A stretch of 21,366 bases of DNA, taken from a virus. Position numbers and translations under genes: made by a program. Positions 8,858-15,797 of this stretch are shown in pieces; the stretch's first letter is position 1; every line of letters starts with the position of its first letter. The notes beneath the pieces are model-generated. The model saw nothing but the letters and a program-made list of their open reading frames with translations. It was not told the origin of the DNA and did not search any database. The stretch lies in the IMG/VR virus record IMGVR_UViG_3300020207_000202, positions 1 to 21,366 of that record, one strand, 5' to 3'.

Positions 8858-8940
8858 TAACTCAAATAACTTTTGCCAGGTTAACCCCTGGCATTAGAAA
8901 TATTAATAATAAGTATGGCCAATTGGCTATATTTGAGTTG
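8858..8940 (+). ncRNA. Structured intergenic RNA element (predicted three-way junction)
   Basis: In this 83-base gap three helices nest neatly. The outer helix pairs AACTCAAA (8859-8866) with TTTGAGTT (8932-8939), plus a U-G pair at 8858/8940. Inside are a 7-bp hairpin TGCCAGG/CCTGGCA (8874-8880 with 8887-8893, loop TTAACC) and a 7-bp hairpin TATGGCC/GGCTATA (8914-8920 with 8925-8931, loop AATT, one G-U pair). No U-tract follows, so it is not an ordinary terminator. It starts 17 bases after the 52-aa gene and ends 39 bases before the next ATG. A cis-acting leader, an RNase processing site or a small RNA are possible; tRNA and hammerhead signatures are absent. Confidence 0.5.
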
Positions 8941-8979
8941 AAAAACAAGTATTATTAATCTAAAAAAACCAATTGAAAG

Positions 8980-9996
8980 ATGAGTGATTACACTATTGTA
9001 GAAAAGTATCAGCAAAACAAAAGTCAAGTTATTGCTATACGCCCTTTCTTTGATCCTAGTAAACAAAACATGGGATTAGAGAATTATGGAATGGCACTTC
9101 ATGAAGGAGTGTGGCATGAAGAATCTTTAGCCTGTTTAGAGTTAAACGGTGTTAAAAGATATGTAACAGGATTGAATGAGTTTGCTCCTGATGTAAAAAG
9201 ATTGTCACCTGGAGAACGTGAAGTTAAAATAAAAGAAATCAGATCAGTTGTTGCACAACTTGAAGCTGAACTTGCGGCTAATGTTATTGATCCAGAAGAC
9301 AAAGACTTTTGGAATAAAGTAACATTATTAAAGCCAGATAATGATAAGTTCTGGTCCCGTATTAGTTTGAGATGTGGTAATGACCCTGTTTTCTTGGATC
9401 CTGAAAAAGATCCATATGATTTAATTAAAATCTATGCTATTAATGCAGGAGGTTTTTCTATTGTAGCCAGATCACTTAAGGATGCAAAGAAATCAGCTAA
9501 TCCTCCTAAATTTTATTTAGATCAGCTTGAAGAAACCATCAGTGAAAGAACACAATACACTAAACTAAAAAATAAAGCATTGGTTGAGTTACAAAAACTA
9601 TATGACGGAGATACTACTAAGCTTATGTATGTAGCTAAAGCTGTTGACGTTGATAGTGTTCAGTATACTAAATCAACTCCCAATGATATTATGTATGAAA
9701 ACATGGACATGTTCATTAATGGTGAGGGTACAGAATCTAATAAGAAAAGAGCAGCTCAGTCATTTATTGAAGCAGCAGCAGATTCTATGGAAAATCTAAA
9801 AGTAAGAGCTCTTGTTAAAGATGCCTTATTTTACAGATTCCTTGTGCCAAAATCTTCAGGATGGATTGAGACTGTAGATAGCTCAGAAAAATTAGGCAAG
9901 AGACCTAACGAAGCAATTGAGTATCTAAAAGATCCAAGTAATGAAGACACTCTGATGAGTTTGATGTCCAAGGTTGAACCCTATTGGAACGCATAA
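8980..9996 (+). CDS. Unidentified virion-module protein, 338 aa
   Basis: I do not recognise the family. The protein is soluble-looking, with no signal peptide or membrane segment. It begins MSDYTIVEKYQQNKSQVIAI, contains a long charged helical stretch around residues 75-100 (SPGEREVKIKEIRSVVAQLE), and ends with a mixed region (PNEAIEYLKDPSNEDTLMSL, then VEPYWNA). Codon use is ordinary for this phage (AGA, TTA), unlike the highly biased MCP, so modest expression is likely. It sits between the capsid gene and a probable connector, 11 bases before the latter, and follows the structured element at 8858-8940. Head-completion, neck or assembly function is plausible from position only. Confidence 0.7.
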   Translation: MSDYTIVEKYQQNKSQVIAIRPFFDPSKQNMGLENYGMALHEGVWHEESLACLELNGVKRYVTGLNEFAPDVKRLSPGEREVKIKEIRSVVAQLEAELAANVIDPEDKDFWNKVTLLKPDNDKFWSRISLRCGNDPVFLDPEKDPYDLIKIYAINAGGFSIVARSLKDAKKSANPPKFYLDQLEETISERTQYTKLKNKALVELQKLYDGDTTKLMYVAKAVDVDSVQYTKSTPNDIMYENMDMFINGEGTESNKKRAAQSFIEAAADSMENLKVRALVKDALFYRFLVPKSSGWIETVDSSEKLGKRPNEAIEYLKDPSNEDTLMSLMSKVEPYWNA

Positions 9997-10007
9997 CACA
10001 TTAGATA

Positions 10008-10709
10008 ATGAATAATCAAACTCTACAAATTAAATTAAAGCAAAGGCTTAACAAGCTTGCAAGCAATGACTATGATAATATTGAGTGCTGGCAAATTGTA
10101 GAGGCTTTTAATAAAGCTCAAGTTGAATGGGTAAGACGTCAACTGCATGGTAATAATTTATACCGTGAGGGTGATGAGATGTCTAAAAGAAGAATTGATG
10201 ATTTACAGATTCTTTTAGAAGAAACCACTTTACCTGGTTCACAGCAAGATAACTATTTTGAGTCATCTAGTATTCCTGCCAATTACATGGAATACAAAAG
10301 GGTTACTGCATACGCTACTAGTGAGTGTTGTCCAGATCCAAGATCAATGACTGTGTATTTATCAGAAGAGGCTAATGTTAATTTAATTATGAGAGACCCT
10401 CTTAAAAGACCAGACTATGAATGGGGTGAAACATTCTGTACATGGTTGGGTAATAATGTAAGAGTTTATAAAAGAGAGTTTGATATTACAGATGTGATTT
10501 TAACTTATTATAGACAACCTGTTAATATAGAAATAGCAGGTTGCCAAAACCCTTACACAGGTGCTCAAACACTTGTAGATGTAACATGTGAATTTAAAGA
10601 TGATATTGTTGAGGTTCTTTTGGATGAAGCCGCATCATTAATTGCGGGTGATATTGAGAACTTTAATCAGTATCAAACTAATCAGCAATCAGCAGAAAGA
10701 AATAACTAA
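10008..10709 (+). CDS. Probable head-tail connector/adaptor protein
   Basis: The 233-residue protein opens with an amphipathic helical region (NIECWQIVEAFNKAQVEWVR, about 24-43), followed by a charged helix (GDEMSKRRIDDLQILLEE). A beta-rich centre includes SIPANYMEYKRVTAY, MTVYLSEEANVNL and NVRVYKREFDI, leading into a strand ending in LTYYRQPV. A final helix (DDIVEVLLDEAASLIAGDIE, about 198-217) follows. Helix-beta-helix proteins of this size directly after the capsid genes are typical adaptor or ring proteins that bridge the portal to the tail, and the wording resembles proteins I recall from Bacteroidota phages. The assignment is therefore by layout and resemblance, not a defined motif. Its stop overlaps the next ATG by one base, implying coupled translation. 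Confidence 0.6.
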   Translation: MNNQTLQIKLKQRLNKLASNDYDNIECWQIVEAFNKAQVEWVRRQLHGNNLYREGDEMSKRRIDDLQILLEETTLPGSQQDNYFESSSIPANYMEYKRVTAYATSECCPDPRSMTVYLSEEANVNLIMRDPLKRPDYEWGETFCTWLGNNVRVYKREFDITDVILTYYRQPVNIEIAGCQNPYTGAQTLVDVTCEFKDDIVEVLLDEAASLIAGDIENFNQYQTNQQSAERNN

Positions 10710-11185
10710 TGGAACACAGAAGATCTTTAAAGACACAGCCTTCTAAAGGTTTATCTAGACCAACAACAAAAACATCAACAATGGAAAGATCTCCTGAGAT
10801 GAAAGAAGTTGATGGTATGACCGCAGAGTTAGTTGTTGAAATAATGAATGCTGCAACTAGTTTTCACAAGTTACATTTATCTGTAACTGGAGATGGTTCA
10901 TATGCACAACATAAAGCACTTAATGAAATTTATGATGCATTACCTGATTTAGCAGATACAATTGCTGAAGGATATCAGGGTGCTTGTGAAGTTATATTAA
11001 ACTATCCAGATAAAGCACCAGCAAGGCTTATGAGCATTGAAGGTGCTGTGGAATATATGAGAACATTATCTATGCAAATTGCTGATTTGCAGAAAGTAAT
11101 GCCTCATACAGAGGTGGTAAATAACCTTGATCTTATTAAAGATCAGATAAACTCAGCTAAGTACAAATTATTATTCCTTAGCTAG
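10709..11185 (+). CDS. Dps/ferritin-like protein
   Basis: This 158-residue protein carries the Dps ferroxidase signature in order and spacing. His56 (SFHKLHLSVTG), His68 (AQHKALNEIY), Asp83 and Glu87 (LADTIAEG) are separated by 12, 15 and 4 residues, as are His51, His63, Asp78 and Glu82 of E. coli Dps. The second acidic ligand (Asp67 in E. coli) is Asn72 here, so the site may be partly altered. Dps proteins form 12-mers that oxidise and store iron and protect DNA. Length fits the family. The first 24 residues are basic (RRSLKTQPSKGLSRP) and could bind nucleic acid or the virion; an alternative start at Met25 exists. The start shares one base with the connector stop. I recall Dps-like families in other phages, possibly DUF5856, but this needs a search. 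Confidence 0.7.
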   Translation: MEHRRSLKTQPSKGLSRPTTKTSTMERSPEMKEVDGMTAELVVEIMNAATSFHKLHLSVTGDGSYAQHKALNEIYDALPDLADTIAEGYQGACEVILNYPDKAPARLMSIEGAVEYMRTLSMQIADLQKVMPHTEVVNNLDLIKDQINSAKYKLLFLS

Positions 11186-11202
11186 TTGTTATTTTTCACA
11201 AA

Positions 11203-11223
11203 TTTTTGTATATTATATATGTG
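11203..11223 (+). promoter_or_regulatory. Promoter-like motif, copy 2 (before the 414-aa protein)
   Basis: TTTTTGTATATTATATATGTG lies 46 bases before the ATG at 11269, matching the motifs at 5613 and 12586. It overlaps the left arm of a hairpin (11215-11224 pairing with 11230-11239, one mismatch, loop ATGAC), so an initiating transcript could carry a stem near its 5' end. The rest of the 83-base gap is AT-rich with no ORF. Confidence 0.55.
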
Positions 11224-11239
11224 CATGACGCACAAATAT
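11215..11239 (+). promoter_or_regulatory. Leader hairpin overlapping promoter motif
   Basis: ATATATGTGC pairs with GCACAAATAT around the loop ATGAC, ten positions with a single A-A mismatch. It lies between the promoter-like motif and the highly codon-biased 414-aa gene. It could stabilise the 5' end of an abundant mRNA or be an operator. Not seen in the same form at the other two motif copies. Confidence 0.4.
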
Positions 11240-11268
11240 TTATTTGTTAAACATTAATTTTTTAGAAA

Positions 11269-12513
11269 ATGGCTTATTTTAATCATGCTTTTTACAAAAG
11301 CTTTTTAGCAACAGACGCTTCTGCTGCTAATGGAACTAAGACTTCTGCTTTGGCTGCTGGTCAATTAGCTTTGGTTGATGGTTCAGACTGGACGGCTCAC
11401 GCATCCGGTGCTTTCCCTACCCCTGGTATGGCTTATTTAGTGCAAGGTTCTTTGCACGGTAGTGACACTGTAGGTGGAAATAAATTCCACGGTGGTTACG
11501 CAGAATCAGTAAAATCAAAAGGAATCAATCCTAGATACTTGACTAGAGTATGGGAATCTTCTTGTATTCAGGCTACTGCTGCTACTGCTTCTATTGCAGT
11601 TGGTTCTAAGTGTAACCCTTGTGGTGAAATCTTTATGTTGCGTTTGGACGTTAAAGGTGCCCCTGCATTGCGTTTCTTGAATCACAATGCTTATGCTATT
11701 GGTGATTCTGCTCACGTAGCAATGGATGCTGACGGTGTTCCTTACGAGCAATCTTCACTTTGTTGTGCTGATGGTCAAGAGTTTTTGGATCCTGCTGTTG
11801 CACTTGCAAGAGCTGCTCACATGTTGATTTCTGATCCTATTCTTGAGCCTTTCGTTAAAGAGAAAACTGGTGGTGGTATGACCGTAGTTGTTGGTGGTGT
11901 TTCTACTGTTTACACTATTGAAGAAGTTCTTGATGGTACTTACTCTCCTTCTGTTGATCCTGTTGCTGATGCAGTAACTGCTAAAGTTACCTTTGAAGGT
12001 GCTTATGTAGATACTAAGTTTGGTGACTGTTCTTTTGACAGCCGTGATTACTACGGTAAAGAGCCTATCCAATTGGTAGCTTCTTTGTTGGATGAAACTG
12101 GTGATTCTTGTAGCGAATGTGGTGTAGCATCTAGCACTCCTGGTACTATGCAGCAAACTGTTGGTGAAACTGTACTTAGAAAACTTTTGTTGACTGAGTC
12201 TTACGGACAAGCTCCTTTCCACCAAGGTAACGTTGATTCTGTACGTATGCGTGAGATTGAAGGTTCTGAGGAAGTAATTAGTGCTATTGACCGCAGTGCT
12301 TTGTACAAGACTTACTATGTACAACACAGCGTTCCTAGATTGAACAATGCAACTAGCGTATTTGACAATGAGCAGTACGTTTATGAAATCTTTGTGAAGT
12401 GTGATGATGAACAAACGCAAGGTGAAATTGAAGCGTTGTTGGATATCTTGGTTGCTGCTGCTAATGCTTCTGGCAATCCAATGACAAGAGAAGAAACTAT
12501 TGATCAACAATAA
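11269..12513 (+). CDS. Probable major structural protein (tail tube/sheath candidate), 414 aa
   Basis: No family is recognised by motif, but expression signals are strong. The gene has its own promoter-like site, its own terminator and the same biased codon choice as the MCP (GGT, TTG, CGT, GCT, TAC). The protein is Gly/Ala/Ser-rich and beta-rich, with a distinctive N-terminus (MAYFNHAFYKSFLATDASAA), HGSDTVGGNKFHGGY near residues 64-78, paired cysteines (CNPCGE, SSLCCADG, CSECG), and an acidic C-terminus. Abundant phage proteins outside the head are normally tail tube, sheath or decoration proteins. Its place after the connector genes and before the fibres suits tail tube or another major tail or neck component. 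The cysteine pairs are unusual and could bind metal or form disulfides. Confidence 0.6.
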   Translation: MAYFNHAFYKSFLATDASAANGTKTSALAAGQLALVDGSDWTAHASGAFPTPGMAYLVQGSLHGSDTVGGNKFHGGYAESVKSKGINPRYLTRVWESSCIQATAATASIAVGSKCNPCGEIFMLRLDVKGAPALRFLNHNAYAIGDSAHVAMDADGVPYEQSSLCCADGQEFLDPAVALARAAHMLISDPILEPFVKEKTGGGMTVVVGGVSTVYTIEEVLDGTYSPSVDPVADAVTAKVTFEGAYVDTKFGDCSFDSRDYYGKEPIQLVASLLDETGDSCSECGVASSTPGTMQQTVGETVLRKLLLTESYGQAPFHQGNVDSVRMREIEGSEEVISAIDRSALYKTYYVQHSVPRLNNATSVFDNEQYVYEIFVKCDDEQTQGEIEALLDILVAAANASGNPMTREETIDQQ

Positions 12514-12536
12514 TTAGATCAATAATAATGCTTTAT

Positions 12537-12569
12537 AAAAGGGTGGGGGAGAAATCTCCCACCTTTTTT
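12537..12569 (+). terminator. Rho-independent terminator after the 414-aa gene
   Basis: AAAAGGGTGGGGGAGA and TCTCCCACC form a GC-rich stem with a small bulge, closed by a short A-rich loop and followed by six Ts (12564-12569). It starts 24 bases after the stop, and the third promoter-like motif begins 17 bases after it, so this is a clean boundary between transcription units. It resembles the terminator after the MCP in having As before and Ts after the stem. Confidence 0.85.
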
Positions 12570-12585
12570 ATTTCTAATTATGATC

Positions 12586-12608
12586 TTTTTTTTGTATATT
12601 ATCTATGT
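12586..12608 (+). promoter_or_regulatory. Promoter-like motif, copy 3 (before the tail/fibre genes)
   Basis: Eight Ts, then GTATATTATCTATGT, 30 bases before the ATG at 12638 and directly after a terminator. It matches the copies at 5613 and 11203. The palindrome TAGTATACTA follows at once (about 12608-12617). As the first promoter-like site after a terminator it would drive the tail-protein and fibre genes. Confidence 0.55.
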
Positions 12609-12637
12609 AGTATACTATTTATATAAAAAAAATTATC

Positions 12638-13189
12638 ATGGCTGATAAGCATATATTAAGTTTGGAGGTTCCCACAGTGGCTAACTGTGAAATACTTAGT
12701 ATAAAAGATACTAGTCAGTACACAGATAAGCTTGATATAGATTGTGGTGAACTATTAATTACTTCACCTGGATATAATGTCCCTGTTCTTATAAAGGTAG
12801 ATCCTGATTTTGATCTTAACCTTAATGGTTGTTTGCTAGGTACACAGACAGAACACTGTGGTACTATGAGAACAGCATTAGCAGATGGAATCTATATTAT
12901 TAAATACAGCGTTGCACCTGTAAGTAAAGTTTATGTGGAGTACAATCATTTAAGAATAACTAGTCTTTTAACTTCTTATTACAACACATTGTGTCACATT
13001 GATGTGAATGATTGTGAACCTCATAGTGAAAGAAAAGATCTTATTGATGAGATGAAATATATTAGGACAGTAATTGACGCTGCGGTTGCAAAGGTTGAGT
13101 ACTGTAATAGTCCTAAAGAAGGAATGGCTTTGTATAACTATGCAAAGAAAAGACTTCAAAAAATATCTTGTAAAACTGTAGGATGTTAA
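12638..13189 (+). CDS. Cys-rich virion-module protein, 183 aa
   Basis: I do not recognise the family. The N-terminal two thirds look beta-rich (HILSLEVPTVANCEILSIKD, LLITSPGYNVPVLIKVD, ADGIYIIKYSVAPVSKVYVE). The last third is helical and charged (ERKDLIDEMKYIRTVIDAAV, then GMALYNYAKKRLQKI). Nine cysteines are spread through the chain (for example CEIL, DCGELL, EHCGT, LCHIDVNDC), many for a cytoplasmic phage protein, and it ends in CKTVGC. The gene heads the unit begun by the third promoter-like motif. A sandwich-plus-helix protein before the fibres might be a tail or baseplate component, but no activity can be assigned. The start is preceded by an A-run leader, with no Shine-Dalgarno. Confidence 0.7.
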   Translation: MADKHILSLEVPTVANCEILSIKDTSQYTDKLDIDCGELLITSPGYNVPVLIKVDPDFDLNLNGCLLGTQTEHCGTMRTALADGIYIIKYSVAPVSKVYVEYNHLRITSLLTSYYNTLCHIDVNDCEPHSERKDLIDEMKYIRTVIDAAVAKVEYCNSPKEGMALYNYAKKRLQKISCKTVGC

Positions 13190-13209
13190 ACTTTAAATAA
13201 ACCAACATT

Positions 13210-13338
13210 ATGACTTGTAAAAAATGTAACAAAACTTTTAGCTGTGGTTGTCAAAAAACACAAGCTTCAGATGGCTCAACTGTCCACAAGACATGTTTAG
13301 GAGAATATGAAGCCATGCTACAAGCAACAAAAAAATAA
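13210..13338 (+). CDS. 42-aa zinc-ribbon-like microprotein
   Basis: A short ORF encoding MTCKKCNKTFSCGCQKTQAS, then DGSTVHKTC and a short helical tail. Cysteines at 3, 6, 12, 14 and 29, with His26, give CxxC and CxC pairs plus a later C, a layout suited to binding a single zinc ion. The ATG lies 20 bases after the stop of the previous gene, in an AT-rich leader (AATAAACCAACATT), and the TAA is one base before the ATG of the next gene, so it fits the operon well. Role unknown; possibilities are a nucleic-acid or protein-binding clip. It competes with an alternative longer start of the next gene (13307), and the fit here favours this reading. Confidence 0.65.
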   Translation: MTCKKCNKTFSCGCQKTQASDGSTVHKTCLGEYEAMLQATKK

Positions 13339-13339
13339 A

Positions 13340-13861
13340 ATGGATAGTGCCTTAATTAAGAAGATTGAAACAGAAAAGAAGTTTGCTACTGCTGTATATA
13401 AAAACTTCATGTCTTTAAGATATGGGATGGATCCATGTTGTCTTGTTGATATGGAAGCAGCTTCTATTAAGAAGTGGCTTTGTGATTGGGATGACCTAAC
13501 ACTTCAAGTTGCAACCCCAAGTGAAGATTTGAAAACAACAACACAAAGTATAATTGTTTGTCAGACTCCAACAGAGACTGGTGTAACATCATGGACAAGT
13601 GCTGATATAGATGCATTAATTAAGAGAATTGAAATTCTTGAAACTACTGCACTAGAAGATGAAAAAGATCTTAATTATGTACATGATCAACCTGTTGCAA
13701 GTACAACTTGGACAATTATTCATAACCTCAATAAGAAACCTTCTGTTAGAATTGAAGACTTATTGAAGAATGATATTATGGGTGAAATAGACTATACGGA
13801 TAATAATACAGTAACAATAAAGTTTGCAATTCCTGTTGCTGGAAGTGCATACTTAAACTAA
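13340..13861 (+). CDS. Tail-associated protein with C-terminal adhesin-like domain
   Basis: I place the start at the ATG at 13340 rather than 13307, because the longer form would overlap the zinc-ribbon ORF and its first 11 residues (MKPCYKQQKNK) look like another frame of that gene. The 173-residue product has a helical N-terminal half (MDSALIKKIETEKKFATAVY), a double cysteine (DPCCLVD), and a short helix (IDALIKRIEILETT). Its C-terminal domain runs from about residue 120 to the end (STTWTIIHNLNKKPSVRIED, GEIDYTDNNTVTIKFAIPVA, GSAYLN). That final domain is a form often seen at the ends of phage tail proteins, with the WxIxHNL and NTVTIxF strands. It probably belongs to the tail tip or baseplate; receptor contact is inference. 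Confidence 0.65.
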   Translation: MDSALIKKIETEKKFATAVYKNFMSLRYGMDPCCLVDMEAASIKKWLCDWDDLTLQVATPSEDLKTTTQSIIVCQTPTETGVTSWTSADIDALIKRIEILETTALEDEKDLNYVHDQPVASTTWTIIHNLNKKPSVRIEDLLKNDIMGEIDYTDNNTVTIKFAIPVAGSAYLN

Positions 13862-13900
13862 TAAGCAACAAAAATAAAAACAATTAAATAAATAACAATT

Positions 13901-15763
13901 ATGGCTCTTAAGTATTTGTCTCATTTAGAGACGTTAAACATTGACATGCAAGGGTACGAGTTACAAAACGCTGTAATTCACACTCTTACCACTGCAACAA
14001 GACCTGCAAGTCCTACGGCAGGTCAGATTATTTACAACGCATCAACTGGTTCATTAGAAGTATATGATGGATCTGGATGGGTTTCTGCTTCAGGTGATAT
14101 TACTGCGGTAACTGTATCAAGTGGTACTGGTCTTACTGGTAGTGCTTCTGGTACTTCAGGTGCAGTATCTGGTACTATTTCTCTTGATTATACTGGTACA
14201 AACAACTTTATTGATTCTGCAACGAATCTTGAAGGTACTGATATTGCAACAGGTGATACTATTGTATACCATGATGCTACAGACAATAACGTTAAAAAAG
14301 GTTTTGTTTCTGACTTACCTTTTACAAACAATACAGGTACTGTAACATCTGTTAGTGGTACTGGTACTGTAAGTGGATTGACCTTAAGTGGTACTGTAAC
14401 TTCAAGTGGTAACTTAACTCTTGGTGGTACTTTAGTACTTACAAGCAGTCAAGTAACTACAGCTTTAGGTTACACTCCTTACGATAGTACAAACCCTAAC
14501 GGGTATACTTCATTTGCTGAACCGGGTATTTTCTCTGGTGGTGGTACTCCTACTCTAGCTAGTGGTGTAACTGCAGCTGAAATCAGAGCTTTGATTGGTG
14601 CCGGTACTTCTAGTACTACAGGTACTGTTACTTCTGTAGCTGTATCGGGTAGCAACGGTATTACTGTATCAGGTTCTCCTATTACAGGTGCTGGTACTAT
14701 TAGCCTTGGTTTATCTAACTTGGCAAATAGCGTTCTTGCAAATGATGATGTAACATTTGGTACTACAACTGTAGCATTGGGTGGTAGCTCTACTTCTATT
14801 GCTGGCCTAACTGCATTGGATTTTGCAGCTGGCGATAGAACTATTGGTGCTTCTATTGGTGCAAATAATTTGACTCTTGCCGGTTCAACTTCTACGGTTG
14901 TTATTCCTGGTAACTTGACTGTAAATGGTACTACAACTACTGTTAACTCAAATCAAGTTAATATTGGTGATGCAATTCTTACATTAAATGCTGATGAAAC
15001 AGGTGCTCCTTCTCAAAACGCAGGTTTTGAAGTTGAAAGAGGTACTTCTGCAAATGTTCAGTTTATATGGAATGAAACTGATGATAGATGGGATTTTGGT
15101 GCTTCTTATGATGTACGTGCTAATGCATTTATTGGTGATTTAGATGGTACTGCTGCAGATGCTAGTAAATGGACTAATGCTAGAACTATTACTCTTGGTG
15201 GTGATGCTTCTGGTTCTGTATCTATTGATGGTTCTGCTAACGTAACTCTTACCGTAAGTGTTGATGGTGTACAAGCTAACTCTGTTGCTCTTGGTACTGA
15301 TACTACTGGTAACTATGTTGCAACTGTATCTGGTTCTGGTGCAATTAGCGTTAGTGGTTCTGGATCTGAAACAGCTGCTGTAACTGTTTCTATTGCTGAT
15401 TCTAGTACTACTGCAAAAGGTGCTGTTGAATTGGCAACTTCTGCTGAAGCCATTACGGGTACTGATACTGCACGTGCTGTAACTCCTAAAGCGGCTAGCG
15501 ATATGGTTGCTGATAGAATCAGTAATTATAGAGTAACAGATACTATGCCTGCAGGATCTTTAGTTCATCCTGTTGCTCATGGTATGGGTACCGCATTTGG
15601 TGTTAGTGGTGCTGTTTCTCCTATTATTGTAAGCTGTTTTGATGCAATTACAGGAGAAATGTTGATGATTGAAACAGTTCAAATTTCTATTGATGATTTT
15701 GAATTGAGATCAGTTGCACCTACTGCAAATGATATTTTAGTTTCTGTAGTATTTGCAGGATAA
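13901..15763 (+). CDS. Tail fibre protein, 620 aa
   Basis: Rich in Gly, Ser, Thr and Val, with short repeats (GTVTSV, SGTG), as in trimeric beta-helical fibres. The N-terminus (MALKYLSHLETLNID) resembles that of the next gene (MAIKFLSAIDQ), so both probably attach to the same site. Around residues 347-400 is a block of the type VNSNQVNIGDAILTLNADET with EVERGTS and DDRWDFG, found in many environmental phage fibres. At about 508 is a fibre repeat (VELATSAEAITGTDTARAVT). The last 70 residues form a separate compact domain (SLVHPVAHGMG, then FELRSVAPTANDILVSVVFAG), a candidate tip. Likely role: host recognition or a fibre shaft. No chaperone domain is present at this end, unlike the neighbouring fibre. 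Confidence 0.8.
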   Translation: MALKYLSHLETLNIDMQGYELQNAVIHTLTTATRPASPTAGQIIYNASTGSLEVYDGSGWVSASGDITAVTVSSGTGLTGSASGTSGAVSGTISLDYTGTNNFIDSATNLEGTDIATGDTIVYHDATDNNVKKGFVSDLPFTNNTGTVTSVSGTGTVSGLTLSGTVTSSGNLTLGGTLVLTSSQVTTALGYTPYDSTNPNGYTSFAEPGIFSGGGTPTLASGVTAAEIRALIGAGTSSTTGTVTSVAVSGSNGITVSGSPITGAGTISLGLSNLANSVLANDDVTFGTTTVALGGSSTSIAGLTALDFAAGDRTIGASIGANNLTLAGSTSTVVIPGNLTVNGTTTTVNSNQVNIGDAILTLNADETGAPSQNAGFEVERGTSANVQFIWNETDDRWDFGASYDVRANAFIGDLDGTAADASKWTNARTITLGGDASGSVSIDGSANVTLTVSVDGVQANSVALGTDTTGNYVATVSGSGAISVSGSGSETAAVTVSIADSSTTAKGAVELATSAEAITGTDTARAVTPKAASDMVADRISNYRVTDTMPAGSLVHPVAHGMGTAFGVSGAVSPIIVSCFDAITGEMLMIETVQISIDDFELRSVAPTANDILVSVVFAG

Positions 15764-15777
15764 TATAGAATAAATAA

Positions 15778-15797
15778 TTAGATTTGTAAAAATCTGA
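15778..15797 (+). promoter_or_regulatory. Small hairpin before the long fibre gene
   Basis: TTAGATTT pairs with AAATCTGA around the loop GTAA, eight positions including one G-U. It lies 10 bases before the ATG at 15808 and is not followed by a U-tract, so it is unlikely to end transcription. It might affect ribosome access or mRNA processing; it could also be chance in AT-rich DNA. Confidence 0.35.

Noticed and set aside
8858-8940. tRNA or hammerhead ribozyme at the structured element
   Set aside because: Length is tRNA-like, but there is no T-arm consensus (GGTTC), no plausible anticodon arm and no CCA. The hammerhead core CTGATGA...GAAA is absent.
11755-12510. Antisense 251-aa open frame opposite the 414-aa gene
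   Set aside because: Ser/Asn/Arg/Thr-rich low-complexity text produced by the biased codons of the sense gene; no leader or operon context, and all credible genes are on the + strand.
12608-12617. Palindrome TAGTATACTA as an operator
   Set aside because: Short AT palindromes are expected often in DNA of this composition, and it does not recur at the other two promoter-like motifs.
13307-13339. Upstream start at 13307 for the tail-associated protein
   Set aside because: The extra 11 residues overlap the zinc-ribbon ORF in another frame; the ATG at 13340, one base after that ORF's stop, fits the operon better.
14121-14345. Out-of-frame + strand open frame inside the 620-aa fibre
   Set aside because: Leu/Val/Ile-rich frame-shifted reading of Gly/Thr repeats; would look like a membrane protein only by codon artefact.
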